DNA of 64,000 bases from contig CM040087.1 of assembly GCA_022496805.1 (NCBI GenBank), forward strand, positions 30,280,253 through 30,344,252, read 5' to 3'. The position numbers were made by a program, and so were the translations under genes. The notes below the pieces were generated by a model. It saw only the letters and a program-made list of their open reading frames with translations, was not told the origin of the DNA and made no database searches. Source of the DNA: Pohlia nutans. Lineage: Eukaryota; Streptophyta; Bryopsida; Bryales; Mniaceae. Shown here one piece after another: positions 1 through 11,631 of this stretch (its first letter is position 1; the number at the start of each line of letters is the position of its first letter).

Positions 1-3000
1 CGGCCACGACGCCTATCCCAGCCCTCCCCATTTTCACAAATGTGTGTACACCATAGTGAAACCCACGCACTCCAGAACTAGCCCTCGGCCACTACGCCTA
101 TCCCAGCCCTCCCCATTTTCACAAATGCGTGTACACCATACCGAAACCCACGCACTCCAAAACTAGCCCTTGGCCACGACGCCTATCCCAGCCCTCCCCA
201 TTTTCACAAATGCGTGTACACCATAGCGAAACCCACGCCCTTCAAAATTAGCCCTCGGCCACGACGCCTATCCCAGCCCTCCCCATTTTCACAAATGCGT
301 GTACACCATAGCCAAACCCACGCACTCCAAAACTAGCCCTTGGCCACGACGCCTATCCCAGCCCTCCCCATTTTCACAAATGCGTGTACACCATAGCGAA
401 ACCCACGCCCTTCAAAATTAGCCCTCGGCCACGACGCCTATCCCACCCCTCCCCAAAATTGGACGTAACTATAGAAGTATCACACTCGTGACGAGCCTGT
501 CCCTAGAGTGAGAGTCGCCACGATCCTCGACACGCCACTCAAAATGCGCTACTCGTCACGCGCATCACTCGTCGCGCAACGAACCCATCACGCGCTGGAC
601 TCGTCACGAGTGGTACTCGCCAAAATTCTCGCCACTCACAATTAGCCCTCGGCCACGACGCCTATCCCAGACCTCCCTACTTTCACAAATGCGTGTACAC
701 CATAGCGAAACCCACACCCTTCAAAATTAGCGCTCGGCCACGACGCCTATCCCAGCCCTCCCCATTTTCACAAATGTGTGTACACCATAGTGAAACCCAC
801 GCACTCCAGAACTAGCCCTCGGCCACTACGCCTATCCCAGCCCTCCCCATTTTCACAAATGCGTGTACACCATACCGAAACCCACGCACTCCAAAACTAG
901 CCCTTGGCCACGACGCCTATCCCAGCCCTCCCCATTTTCACAAATGCGTGTACACCATAGCGAAACCCACGCCCTTCAAAATTAGCCGTCGACCACGACG
1001 CCTATCCCAGCCCTCCCCATTTTCACAAATGCGTGTACACCATAGCCAAACCCACGCACTCCAAAACTAGCCCTTGGCCACGACGCCTATCCCAGCCCTC
1101 CCCATTTTCACAAATGCGTGTACACCATAGCGAAACCCACGCCCTTCAAAATTAGCCCTCGGCCACGACGCCTATCCCACCCCTCCCCAAAATTGGACGT
1201 AACTATAGAAGTATCACACTCGTGACGAGCCTGTCCCTAGAGTGAGAGTCGCCACGATCCTCGACACGCCACTCAAAATGCGCTACTCGTCACGCGCATC
1301 ACTCGTCGCGCAACGAACCCATCACGCGCTGGACTCGTCACGAGTGGTACTCGCCAAAATTTTCGCCACTCACAATTAGCCCTCGGCCACGACGCCTATC
1401 CCAGCCCTCCCTATTTTCACAAATGCGTGTATACCATAGCGAAACCCACACCCTTCAAAATTAGCGCTCGGCCACAACGCCTATCGCAGCCCTCCCCATT
1501 TTCACAAATGCGTGTTCACCATAGTGAAACCCACGCACTCCAAAACTAGCCCTCGGCCACGACGCCTATCCCAGCCCTCCCCAATTTCACAAATGCGTGT
1601 ACACCATAGCGAAACCCACGCACTCCAGAACTAGCCCTCGGCCACGACGCCTATCCCAGCCCTCCCCATTTTCACCAATGCGTGTACACCATAGCGAAAC
1701 CCACGCCCTTCAAAATTAGCCGTCGACCACGACGCCTATCCCAGCCCTCCCCAAAATTGGACGTAACTATAGAATTATCACACTCGTGACGAGCCTGTCC
1801 CTAGAGTGAGAGTCGCCACGATCCTCGACACGCCACTCAAAATGCGCTACACGTCACGCGCATCACTCGTCGCGCAACGAACCCATCACGCGCTGGACTC
1901 GTCACGAGTGGTACTCGCCAAAATTCTCGCCACTCACAATAAGCCCTCGGTCACGACGCCTATCCCAGCCCTCCCCATTTTCACAAATGCGTGTACACCA
2001 TAGCGAAACCCACACCCTTCAAAATTAGCCCTCAACCACGACACATATCCCAGCCCTCCCCATTTTCACCAATGCGTGTACACCATAGCGAAACCCACGC
2101 ACTCCAGAACTAGCCCTCGGCCACGACGCCTATCCCAGCCCTCCCCAAAATTGGACGTTACTATAGAATTATCACACTCTTGACGAGCCTGACCCTAGAG
2201 TGAGAGTCGCCACGATCATCGACACGCCACTCAAAACGCACTACTCGTCACGCGCATCACTCGTCGCGCAACGAACCCATCACGCGCTGGACTCGTCACG
2301 AGTGGTACTCGCCAAAATTCTCGCCACTCACAATTAGCCTTCGGTCACGACGCCTATCCCAGCCCGTCCCATTTTCACAAATGCGTGTACACCATAGCGA
2401 AACCCACACCCTTCAAAATTAGCCCTCAACCACGACACATATCCCAGCCCTCCCCATTTTCACAAATGCGTGTACACCATAGCGAAACCCACCCACTCCA
2501 GAACTAGCCCTCGGCCATGACGCCTATCCCAGCCCTCCCCATTTTCACAAATGCGTGTACACCATAGCGAAACCCACGCCCTTCAAAATTAGCCGTCGAC
2601 CACGACGCCTATCCCAGCCCTCCCCAAAATTGGACGTAACTATAGAATTATCACACTCGTGACGAGCCTGACCCTAGAGTGAGAGTCGCCACGATCCTCG
2701 ACACGCCACTCATAACGCGCTACTCGTCACGCGCATCACTCGTCGCACAACGAACCCATCACGCGCTGGACTCGTCACGAGTGGTACTCGCCGAAATTCT
2801 CGCCACTCACAATTAGCCCTCGGCCACGATGCCTATCCCAGCCCTCCCCATTTTCACAAATGCGTGTACACCATAGCCAAACACACACCCTTCAAAATTA
2901 GCCCTCAACCACGACACATATCCTAGCCCTCCCCATTTTCACAAATGCGTGTACACCATAGCGAAACCCACGCACTCCAAAACTAGCCCTCGGCCACGAC

Positions 3001-4170
3001 GCCTATCCCAGCCGTCCCCAAAATTGGACTTAACTATAGAATTATCACACTCGTGACGAGCCTGACCCTAGAGTGAGAGTCGCCACGATCCTCGACACGC
3101 CACTCAAAACGCGCTACTCGTCACGCGCATCACTCGTCGCGCAACGAACCCATCACGCGCTGGACTCGTCACGAGTGGTACTCGCCAAAATTCTCGCCAC
3201 TCACAATAAGCCCTCGGTCACGACGCCTATCCCAGCCCTCCCCATTTTCACAAATGCGTGTACACCATAGCAAAACCCACACCCTTCAAAATTAGCGCTC
3301 GGCCACGACGCCTATCGCAGCCCTCCCCATTTTCACAAATGCGTGTTCACCATAGTGAAACCCACGCACTCCAGAACTAGCCCTCGGCCACGACGCCTAT
3401 CCCAGCCCTCCCCATTTTCACAAATGCGTGTACACCATAGCGAAACCCACACACTCCAGAACTAGCCCTCGGCCATGACGCCTATCCCAGCCCTCCCCAT
3501 TTTCACAAATGCGTGTACACCATAGCGAAACCCACGCACTCCAGAACTAGCCCTCGGCCACGACGCCTATCCCAGCCCTCACCAAAATTGGACGTTACTA
3601 TAGAATTATCACACTCGTGACGAGCCTGTCCCTAGAGTGAGAGTCGCCACGATCCTCGACACGCCACTCAAAATGCGCTACTCGTCACGCGCATCACTCG
3701 TCGCGCAACGAACCCATCACGCGCTGGACTCGTCACGAGTGGTACTCGCCAAAATTCTCGCCACTCACAATTAGCCCTCGGTCACGACGCCTATCCCAGC
3801 CCTCCCCATTTTCACAAATGCGTGTACACCATAGCGAAACCCACACCCTTCAAAATTAGCCCTCAACCACGACACATATCCCAGCCCTCCCCATTTTCAC
3901 CAATGCGTGTACACCATAGCGAAACCCACGCACTCCAGAACTAGCCCTCGGCCACGATGCCTATCCCAGCCCTCCCCAAAATTGGACGTTACTATAGAAT
4001 TATCACACTCTTGACGAGCCTGACCCTAGAGTGAGAGTCGCCACGATCATCGACACGCCACTCAAAACGCACTACTCGTCACGCGCATCACTCGTCGCGC
4101 AACGAACCCATCACGCGCTGGACTCGTCACGAGTGGTACTCGCCAAAATTCTCGCCACTCACAATTAGCC
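1..4170. repeat. Modular satellite array of 85-bp and 224-bp units
   Basis: Tandem satellite that runs off the left edge. The short unit is 85 bp (for example starts at 1, 86, 171, 256, 341) and contains CACAAATGCGTGTACACCAT. The long unit is 224 bp (for example 426-649); it starts like the short unit, then switches at AAAATTGGACGT to unrelated sequence. That switch occurs at 455, 1189, 1753, 2147, 2626, 3020, 3584 and 3978. Every interval equals 224 plus a whole number of 85-bp units: 6, 4, 2, 3, 2, 4 and 2. Positions 1-734 and 735-1468 form a 734-bp higher-order duplication. The last copies decay at 4170-4250. The array has no credible coding capacity. Confidence 0.95.
426..649. repeat. Representative 224-bp satellite unit with internal inverted repeat
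   Basis: First full long unit. It carries CACTCGTGACGAG at 483-495 and the exact reverse complement CTCGTCACGAGTG at 600-612, a 13-bp inverted repeat spaced about 104 bp apart. Each arm is itself nearly palindromic. Further ACTCGTC words lie between the arms. The same arrangement recurs, with some changes (CTCTTGACGAG in two copies), in the later long units. The function is unknown; a hairpin or protein-binding role is possible but not shown. Confidence 0.85.
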
Positions 4171-4989
4171 CTCGGCCACGACGCCCAATCCAGCCCTTCC
4201 CAATTCACAAACACGTGTACACCATAGCGAAGCCGTGGCTCTTCAATGGTTTGCATTAAGTTAATGCAACTCACCTGGGACGCTAGATCAGAGTCGGGGG
4301 GATCCGGGTTCTCGCATCTACCTCGTGGCGCACTCCCCCTCGTCATCTGGTTCTCAATATTGCAATCAGTGCATCAATTTTTCAAAATTCTGGAAGATTT
4401 TCAAGATTAGTCTCATCATGACCACGTGCATAGCAAGCCGGAGAACCTTAGAAATCTACAAATGCTAGGCATATGAAATAGAATTTCTTATCCAAACGCT
4501 CTCTTCAATTCCTGAAACCACACGCACCCCGCTTCCCAAAGCTGCGCAGGTCCGAGTTACAAAGCGGCGCAAAAGAAAGGCAGCAGGGCAGGATGAGAAT
4601 GTAAACGGCGCGGCGGGGTCGCGGCAGCGCGTGGGCAGAAGCCGTGGCAGTGCTCAATCTTTCTGATGCTAATCGGTACGGCTTGCATGCTGCGGCCACG
4701 CAAGAGCAAGTGTAGGGTTTCGAGCTGGCCTGAGACTCTGGAGCCCTGGCAGGTTGTATGGTAATCCCTTACAGAACGTTCGAAAGGCACCCAAGCTCGC
4801 TCTCATCGTCCCACTATCCCTAGTACCAGCATATCTAGCTTATTGACAGGTTCATCCATCGCACGTATTGATATTGGCAATATAAAATTATTGAAAACTT
4901 TATTCTTGTTCTTAGTTGCCTATCATTCCCTCGAGACTATTCATTAGTGTCTAAAAAAAAACAACAAGCCCTTGATGTCAGAATCATAC
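4171..4989. other. Satellite edge and intergenic sequence, no gene seen
   Basis: The first 80 bases are a diverged short satellite unit. The rest is unique sequence. Short minus-strand frames at 4505-4790 overlap each other and show no family resemblance, so I do not call them. Confidence 0.6.
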
Positions 4990-5406
4990 TCAATTCAAAT
5001 GAATCAAGAAAAATCGTATAAACCCCTGAACGTCCCATGGGGACAGTAGATACTTGCATGCAATGGGCATAGAAACTGGGATCGATGAATAATGTCTTAC
5101 TATTGGTCGCGTAGCAAAGCCCTGCATCACTTTGACGTTGTCTTCGCTAAGGTATTGAGGCGCATCGTCAGGCGTCACCACTTCTTGCAAACTTGCCAAG
5201 TTCGTCACCTCTTCACTATCAAAATCAATCCTTACCCCCTCAAACCTCCCAGCAGGAGTCAGACGTGACATATGTTTGTTTCCTCCCATCCTCGATCGCT
5301 CCAAGACACGTTTGCTAGAATATAGAAGCTTGCCTCGTCTCCTTCTTTTCCTCTGCCCACTCGCGATGTCTGTGTTGTTAGAACAAGTTTCGTCCAGCAT
5401 CTGCAT
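4990..5406 (-). CDS. Unrecognised basic protein or exon
   Basis: Open minus-strand frame of 138 codons beginning at an ATG (5404-5406). An N-terminal basic cluster (GQRKRRRRGK, about residues 17-26) looks like a nuclear localisation signal, followed by an acidic, hydrophilic region. I recognise no family. A GTAAGA splice donor lies inside the last third (near 5100), so the C-terminal end of the frame may be intron and the true protein may continue elsewhere. It lies between the satellite and a Mutator-like transposase gene, so it could be a transposon accessory gene or chance. Confidence 0.3.
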   Translation of the reverse strand: MQMLDETCSNNTDIASGQRKRRRRGKLLYSSKRVLERSRMGGNKHMSRLTPAGRFEGVRIDFDSEEVTNLASLQEVVTPDDAPQYLSEDNVKVMQGFATRPIVRHYSSIPVSMPIACKYLLSPWDVQGFIRFFLIHLN

Positions 5407-5975
5407 AGCCTGAAGTCCACCTCACACGTTTCATGACAAACGTAATTTCACACTATGCTAGATATGTTCCTCTCAGATGAGCCCATCGACCCTTCATAGC
5501 AATCTTGCATAAAAATCAAGCGAGCATGTGCCCGAAAGTTTTTCATTCACGCTTCTTCTCATTCTCTTCTATGCTTACACTAGTTTAGCTTCCTATCACG
5601 TCGAGTGAATATACACGTTCATCTCAACGCGGTTTCATTTCTACTCTATGTTAGCTGTCACTGACATGGACATGATGTGCATACCATTATGGATTACAGA
5701 TGCTTGCTATAGAATGTAATTCCACGTTCTCCGTATCCTGACTCCGCCGTCTTTGATCTCACCCTAAAGCCTACGTCCAAACCTACGAGGTCGCTGTGTC
5801 AGATGTCAATAACATACATTGAATCTACCCTTTATGGTTAGAATGAAGTGCTCAACAACGAAAGTATAACTGCATGGTCCAACTCCTATATTTTATATTC
5901 TACACTAGTTAGCATTGCCTTCATCGCTATTGATAACGCTCACAATTCTGACGCCGCTGATTCTCAACGCAAGTC
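5407..5975. other. Intergenic, no gene seen
   Basis: AT-rich unique sequence between two divergent small frames. It could hold both promoters, but I see no clear motif. Confidence 0.5.
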
Positions 5976-6449
5976 ATGGATGCGTCGGAGGATCGCAGCG
6001 TAGAGGAAGTGCTAGACTTTGAAACTATTGATAGATTGACGATGCGAAACAAAGAAGACTATCCAGTTGTGTCAAGGAATGGACGTTTGGTGCAGATGTC
6101 GAATCCCATCAATAGCTTGGAAGGTGCAGTGGAATTGTGGATGGACGAATTCCCAAACTGTCAAGACTTCGACATCGACCTCGCAATCCTCTTGCTAGAC
6201 AAAGATGTTCTTCGATTCTACCGAGTCCCTTGTGGAATATGGGACTCTCTCTCTCGACATCCTCTTGTCTGGAGGCTCATGTGGTCTCATTATGTTTGCC
6301 AATTGTTGGGACTTCCCGATCCTTGCAACCTGGAAAGCGAGGGTGTTCCAATTGTGCCAGAAGAAATTGCAAATGCCGTCCAAGACTTCTTTGACGATGA
6401 AGCCAAGCCTCCGTTTTGGGGTTCCGTTTCAAACACAATGCCCATCTAA
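5976..6449 (+). CDS. Unrecognised acidic protein, 157 residues
   Basis: Single-exon frame from ATG to TAA. The product is acidic, with many Asp/Glu residues, a Trp-rich central segment (residues about 87-107, with LWR/SRHPLVWRL-type aromatic and hydrophobic residues) and no signal peptide or membrane span. I do not recognise a family. It lies about 700 bp upstream of the Mutator-like transposase and points the same way, so it may be an accessory gene of that element. AT-rich sequence with several TATATA-like words follows it. Confidence 0.45.
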   Translation: MDASEDRSVEEVLDFETIDRLTMRNKEDYPVVSRNGRLVQMSNPINSLEGAVELWMDEFPNCQDFDIDLAILLLDKDVLRFYRVPCGIWDSLSRHPLVWRLMWSHYVCQLLGLPDPCNLESEGVPIVPEEIANAVQDFFDDEAKPPFWGSVSNTMPI

Positions 6450-7150
6450 TCCCTGGGCCATCGATTTGACTTCCGAGCTACCTTTCTAGAAGCTGCAGCT
6501 TAGATTATTATGATTAGAACCAAAATATCCTTGTACTATACATATAGAATTAGAATATAGATTACTTAGCCGTATCCATGATTATTATATGTTTTAGTAC
6601 TATGATATTATTACACGGGTGCCATAGAAGCTTCGTCTATGGTACATATATATTAGTCCTAAACAAGGCTGCACTTTCATAAAGAGTATTGGGATTTGGT
6701 TTAGGTAAAAATAAAGCTGAACGACAAATTCTTCACTTGAGTGTTGTACGAGTTTATGTTGTATGACTCAGCCAACGCCGATCTAGATTCCTCCTAGTCT
6801 CTTTACATCCACTCATGAACTTTGAACTGCGAGCTGATGCATGTGGCAGACATCATTTGTTTCTAATTAATTAAAAACGCGAGCGCCGTATAACACTCTG
6901 ACATTGTTTAGATTAGTCATTCACATAAATTGAAATTGATGCTAGTTGCAGGGCGGCTCCAATCATAGACTTATCATGCAGTCTTCTTTTTTATTTCTAC
7001 ACCTACTATGAAAATACTCACTCCATAGCAAAGGACATCATGTTATATACTGAATCAAATTTACCCCTCACAATTCAATTATTCGTGTCTTCATTGTAGA
7101 GTTGTTTCTCGTGTTTAAACCAACTACATAGTTGCACCCAGATCTCTTCC
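6450..7150. other. AT-rich spacer upstream of transposase gene
   Basis: No reading frame of note. It presumably contains the promoter and 5' UTR of the gene starting at 7151. I could not identify an element terminus or terminal inverted repeat here. Confidence 0.5.
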
Positions 7151-10100
7151 ATGGCCAGGATTTCCGTTAGAGGTGACGAGGTCCCACTAGTTCTACCCGT
7201 AGGTGAGACTGGCTTTGTCAAAGTCACCTCTAAGCTTCTCTACATTAGGTTCGGTCTAGCAGAAAGCTCCATCATGGTCGAAGAAGAGGTCCTTGAGAAG
7301 TATGGAATAGTGAAAGAGGGCATTTTACAGTCTAGATGTGAAGATGACGAGGGTTTCTACTGGCTCCTCCATCCGGGTCAGTACAAAGCATACGGTCTTA
7401 CCCCGCAGCAACTGGCTGCATCTACTGAAATTTTAGCCCCTTCCTCAGATACTTCCACTATAGAGTTGCCTCACGCACGTCGTGATAGGAGGCAATTTGC
7501 AGATCCAACTCGTTCCGTTGCAGATATTATGGTCAATCTTCGTAATGTGAAACGCGAGACTCTAGACCCCATCATTGAGTTGTCCAGTGAATCTGAGGGG
7601 GAAACACCATCACTACCCTCGCAACTTCCAAACTTGAATGAACCAACTCCTTTTGTTGCGACTGAAGCTACTGTCTGCACCCCTGCTAATAGTCCATCTT
7701 CCTCCTCATTCTCCCTCCCTCCTCTATATCCTAGTAGTTCACAGGATTGTCCTAGTGTTATGCAATGTCTGCGAAAGCTGTCTAGTGTTCCTGGCTCTCG
7801 TAATGAACTTGCTCAAATAGATTTTGATCGCATCGAATATCACAAGGTGCAGTTCCTTCCCTCGCAGTTTGACGGGGATGTGGTCTTTGAGCTACCACCG
7901 GTTTCTGGGCGTGTGAACTCTTCCGGAGCCCGGAGCATGGAGGGAATGGACAAGCGTTATGATGGCCACACATGGTGCCGCACCACGACGTCCAACATCC
8001 ACAACCCCTTTGGTTTGAAGTTTAGGAGGTCGGCGTGCGTTGGACACTTGCGTTGCGACAACGAAGACTGTGACTATCTTGCTAGAACGTATAAGAAGAA
8101 TGAGACAGAGTGGACTGGTACAACTAACTTCCCGTTCGATATTCGTCAAAGCCCTCCTCCGGAATCTTCCATTGCATGTAGAGTCTGCAAGAAAGCCCCT
8201 TCTTGTCGTGACTCTTGCACGGCGCGCGTGTATTACGTGCTCAATGTAAACGACAGGTCTCGTGCATGTATCCATTTGGTTTTCCATCGACATCCCGTCG
8301 CCGATGGACCGTGTAGAGAGTCCATGGAGACCATCACCGGCTTGATTGCATCGGAGGTGACGAAGACTCCCACCGCCAAGAACTCGGCCATCGCTCTTGC
8401 AGCTAGCAAGGAGTTCCTCGAGACGTTTCTTGTCCACAGTGGGCCAGGCCCAAAAGAGATGCTCCAAGGACAAGAATTGGACAAGGTCATGGACAAGTTC
8501 CGCATGCTCAGCTCTCCGAACGTTCGTAACATGATCGCCACTTTTTGCGCTCAAGGCAAAGGCAAAGGCGAGATTGATCAAATACTAGAGATGAAGCGGC
8601 ATGCAAAGATCGAGTTCATACACGACAGTGTATTCCTGAGCCAAGGCCAGGAAAAGGTATATCTTTTCAAGATGCTCGTGCATGGCCCCGGGAGTGGCGT
8701 CGACCTCGTGAGAAGAATGCAACCTGGAGGTGACCTCCAAAATTGCTTCGTCATGTTCGATCACGTGAAGAGAGTGAAGCCATGGACCACCATTGCCTGC
8801 CATGTTTATGACTCTACCTACTGCAAGGTGATGACCATCGCTGTCTGCGATATGCAAACGGAAGGCACTGAGGGACAACTTATATTTTGGCGTTGCCTGA
8901 ACAAAGTGATGGACAACAATGGCGTACCGAATCCCAACTTCAAAGGTTTCATGTGCGACAGCGCACAAGCAAACTTCAATGCAGTTCGCATTGTCTATGG
9001 CTCGGGCAATCCTGCCGTGTCTATGGTAGACCGTGAAAGGACTTGTCTATTCCACTGGGCAACGAGCGTGCACAAGCACACCGAGAAGCTGATCGCCAAG
9101 AACTTCCAGAATCAGCACATCACAATTTGCAAACAATATAAAGATGCCCAATCAATGGACGAAGCTGATAGGATGTACCTTGAGTTGAGAGCGTGGTGGT
9201 ACTCTTCCGGTGCTGCTTCAGAAGATGCGATTCGCGAGCTCGAAGACTGGCTGGCCTTTTGGCATTTCCGCTACCGTCAATGGGACGGTTTCATGGAAAT
9301 GGTAAAACATCAAAAGCACCCTTTCATTTCATGTGGATGTTGAGAATATGTTGTAGTCCCTCGATGTCGATGGTCCTTCCCCTGTAATTGCCTGCATGTT
9401 GACGGGGTCAAGTTCTGACCCCTCGGGCCCGACCGTTGCTTGGACACCTACCACTATACATGAATTTAGATGAACAAAGGGCACTTAGAAAATAGCTATC
9501 GGCCCCGACGGCTATTTTTCTGAATTTTTTATTTTATTTTTTTCGCAAATCAGAGTAAACAAACAGAAATTGAAAAAAAAACAATTCCTTCAATCGTGAT
9601 TATTTATACATCTATCACCCCAACGTAATTATTATTAAAACTTTCCTAAACCGTGAGATCAAATTTGTTTTGTGCAATAAGATAAATTTGGTGATGCCAT
9701 TTCTGCAGAATCTTACCGCAGATGAACTAGCAGACATCCCAACATGCAACCTTGCAGAGACCGTTCACAACAAGTGGATGCAAGCCTCCGGGAAGCGAGG
9801 CTCGGACCTCTTTGTCGCCACCACCGATGATTGGGCACGTGCTTTCATGCAGATGACCAACTACAGAACATTTCTATGTGGAGGTCCGTCTGGAACTGGT
9901 CCGTCCAAGCACGATCTAAAACTGAAGAGGGCTATGGCATCCCATGACGGCAAGAAGATCGCCGAAGCAATTAACAACATGCCTGGGGCTGCGGAGGTTT
10001 CTACACGAGTTCCACACTTGGAAGGGGAAGAGGTGTTTGGATCGTCCAAGAGAAAGCTCGACATGCCAGTGGGTTGCGAGGGAGATTCTCATCGCCCTGA

Positions 10101-11088
10101 CAAGGTGAACTTCTCGCATCCACGTGTCCAAACACGATCTGCCTCCGCTAGAATGAACTCGGAGCAATCACCAAGATCTACTTCTCCGGTTCCATTCACA
10201 ACTAGGGTGTTGGAGACTGATTGTGACACTTCAAAATGGCATATTGCAAGGATGTCACACAAGTCCAGAAAGCAGTGTCACGCAGTGCAAGCGGGGAATG
10301 GCAACAAGTGCAAGATGTTGATTGTGAAGGGCGGAAAGGCCACAGCTGCCCCAACCTACCGAGGGACTAGGACGGAGTACAAAGGGACTAAACCTCAGAC
10401 GGCTGATTTCTGGTTCTGTCCTGACCAAATCGCACGATGTGTCATGGGTCCGAAGCGCTTCTTTGTCATAGATCGCCCGGAATTCCCGGACGTTTGGCCC
10501 GTCCTCTCTGGTACAAACCTCACGCGTTCGGAGATCCTAGAGCTCCAGGAGGCCGGGTTTCGTCTGCAGTCCACTACAGCCCTTTCGCCTCGACGCCTCT
10601 TTACGACCTCGAAAGTGTTTGAGCCGGTGCTCTGGACTCACCCACGGCCATTGCATGCTGACAGAGTCCCGTCATCTCGAAACGGCAAAAACGTGCGTCG
10701 GAACACCAAGGCTCCCACGGAAGCTCACCGCAATCAATGGGAGAGTGCACGAAACGTCAAGGCGAATATTCTCCGCGTGAACCTACTCCCCTATCCCGGG
10801 CTTGGTGCCATCATCGTGCTCCAGTCCGGGGTGGAGCCCGAAGATAATTTGTACAATATCACATTGTGCAATTTTCCGTCATGTACGTGCCCTCGTTACG
10901 CCAGCATGAACTCTGCAGCTGTTGGGAGGCGTGGCCAGTACGTCAACTGCAAACACCTTTACTATATCTTTCGTTTCTTTTGCAAGCTGGACTATAAAGT
11001 TGACACGTACATCCATGCCCCTACTCTCAGCTTGGACGAGGTTAAAAATATTCTGCTGGCAGCTGGGATCATCAAGACGGAGGATTGA
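7151..11088 (+). CDS. Mutator-like (MULE) transposase, two exons
   Basis: Proposed join 7151-9301 and 9709-11088, giving about 1,176 residues. Both exons are open and meet in phase 0 across a GT-AG intron (GTAAAA donor, TTCTGCAG acceptor). Residues about 275-375 form a Cys/His-rich region like the GCM/WRKY zinc fold (RRSACVGHLRC, then CxxC and FHRHPV). Residues about 550-640 are the transposase core: YDSTYCKVM, then FMCDSAQAN and the MULE-type C-x2-H motif CLFHW. Near residues 1108-1131 a SWIM zinc finger is complete (CTC ... CKH). This order is typical of MuDR/FHY3-type MULE proteins, which cut and paste DNA in the nucleus. No stop interrupts it, so it may be functional. Terminal inverted repeats were not found. 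Confidence 0.85.
9302..9708 (+). other. Predicted phase-0 intron of the MULE transposase
   Basis: 407-bp AT-rich segment bounded by GTAAAACAT and TTCTGCAG. An in-frame TGA at 9341 supports its being noncoding. It contains a small stem-loop: AAAATAGC (9489-9496) pairs with GCTATTTT (9511-9518) around an inner TCGGCCCCGA. Confidence 0.7.
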
Positions 11089-11481
11089 AGAATGAGGACC
11101 AGTCTATGTTTAGACGTGGAGACTAGAACTAGCTGCAATATCTTCCTACTTAGAATAGCTGATGCCCTATTTTGAATTGGTTGAAGTACTTGCATGATAA
11201 CTTTGTCCACTATAACTATGTGTTAGAAAAAAAACAAAAAACAAAATACTACATATAGATCCACATGTTATCTTTCCGTTCTTTGTCTCTTTAAAAAAGC
11301 TCACGTGATGGGGTTCAGTTTCACCCATGTACCCTATAACTTTCCACCTCTTTACCCTAAAATTTTAACATTGAACTACTCTAAGTAGTAACCCACGGTT
11401 ATAGGTGCAGCGGTCATAGGGTACCAAAATTTACTATTATTAGTAAAAACCCTAAAAATAGTATTTTATTTTCTAAAATTA
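11089..11481. other. Spacer between MULE transposase and seven-exon gene
   Basis: AT-rich, with no frame of note. It must hold the transposase terminator and the promoter of the next gene. Confidence 0.5.
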
Positions 11482-11631
11482 GTGTCATTTTTAAAATTCA
11501 GATGGATCCTATGCTCTAGGCTCTCCAAATCCCCGCTCTCCGGACTTGGGCTCTCCTCTCTAGGCTCGCACGGTAGCGTCGTTGCAAAGAAACTATTGGC
11601 ACTTGAAGAAGTGGATCCCGAGCGCAAGGAG

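Noticed and set aside
1806..2003. 65-codon frame, repeated almost identically at 3073-3270
   Set aside because: It is the translation of the 224-bp satellite unit; other copies are not open and no real gene context exists.
1..4170. CRISPR-like regular repeats
   Set aside because: The units are contiguous satellite monomers with no unique spacers, in a plant nuclear setting.
7892..8581. 229-codon minus-strand frame
   Set aside because: Antisense to the MULE zinc region and DDE-core part of the transposase.
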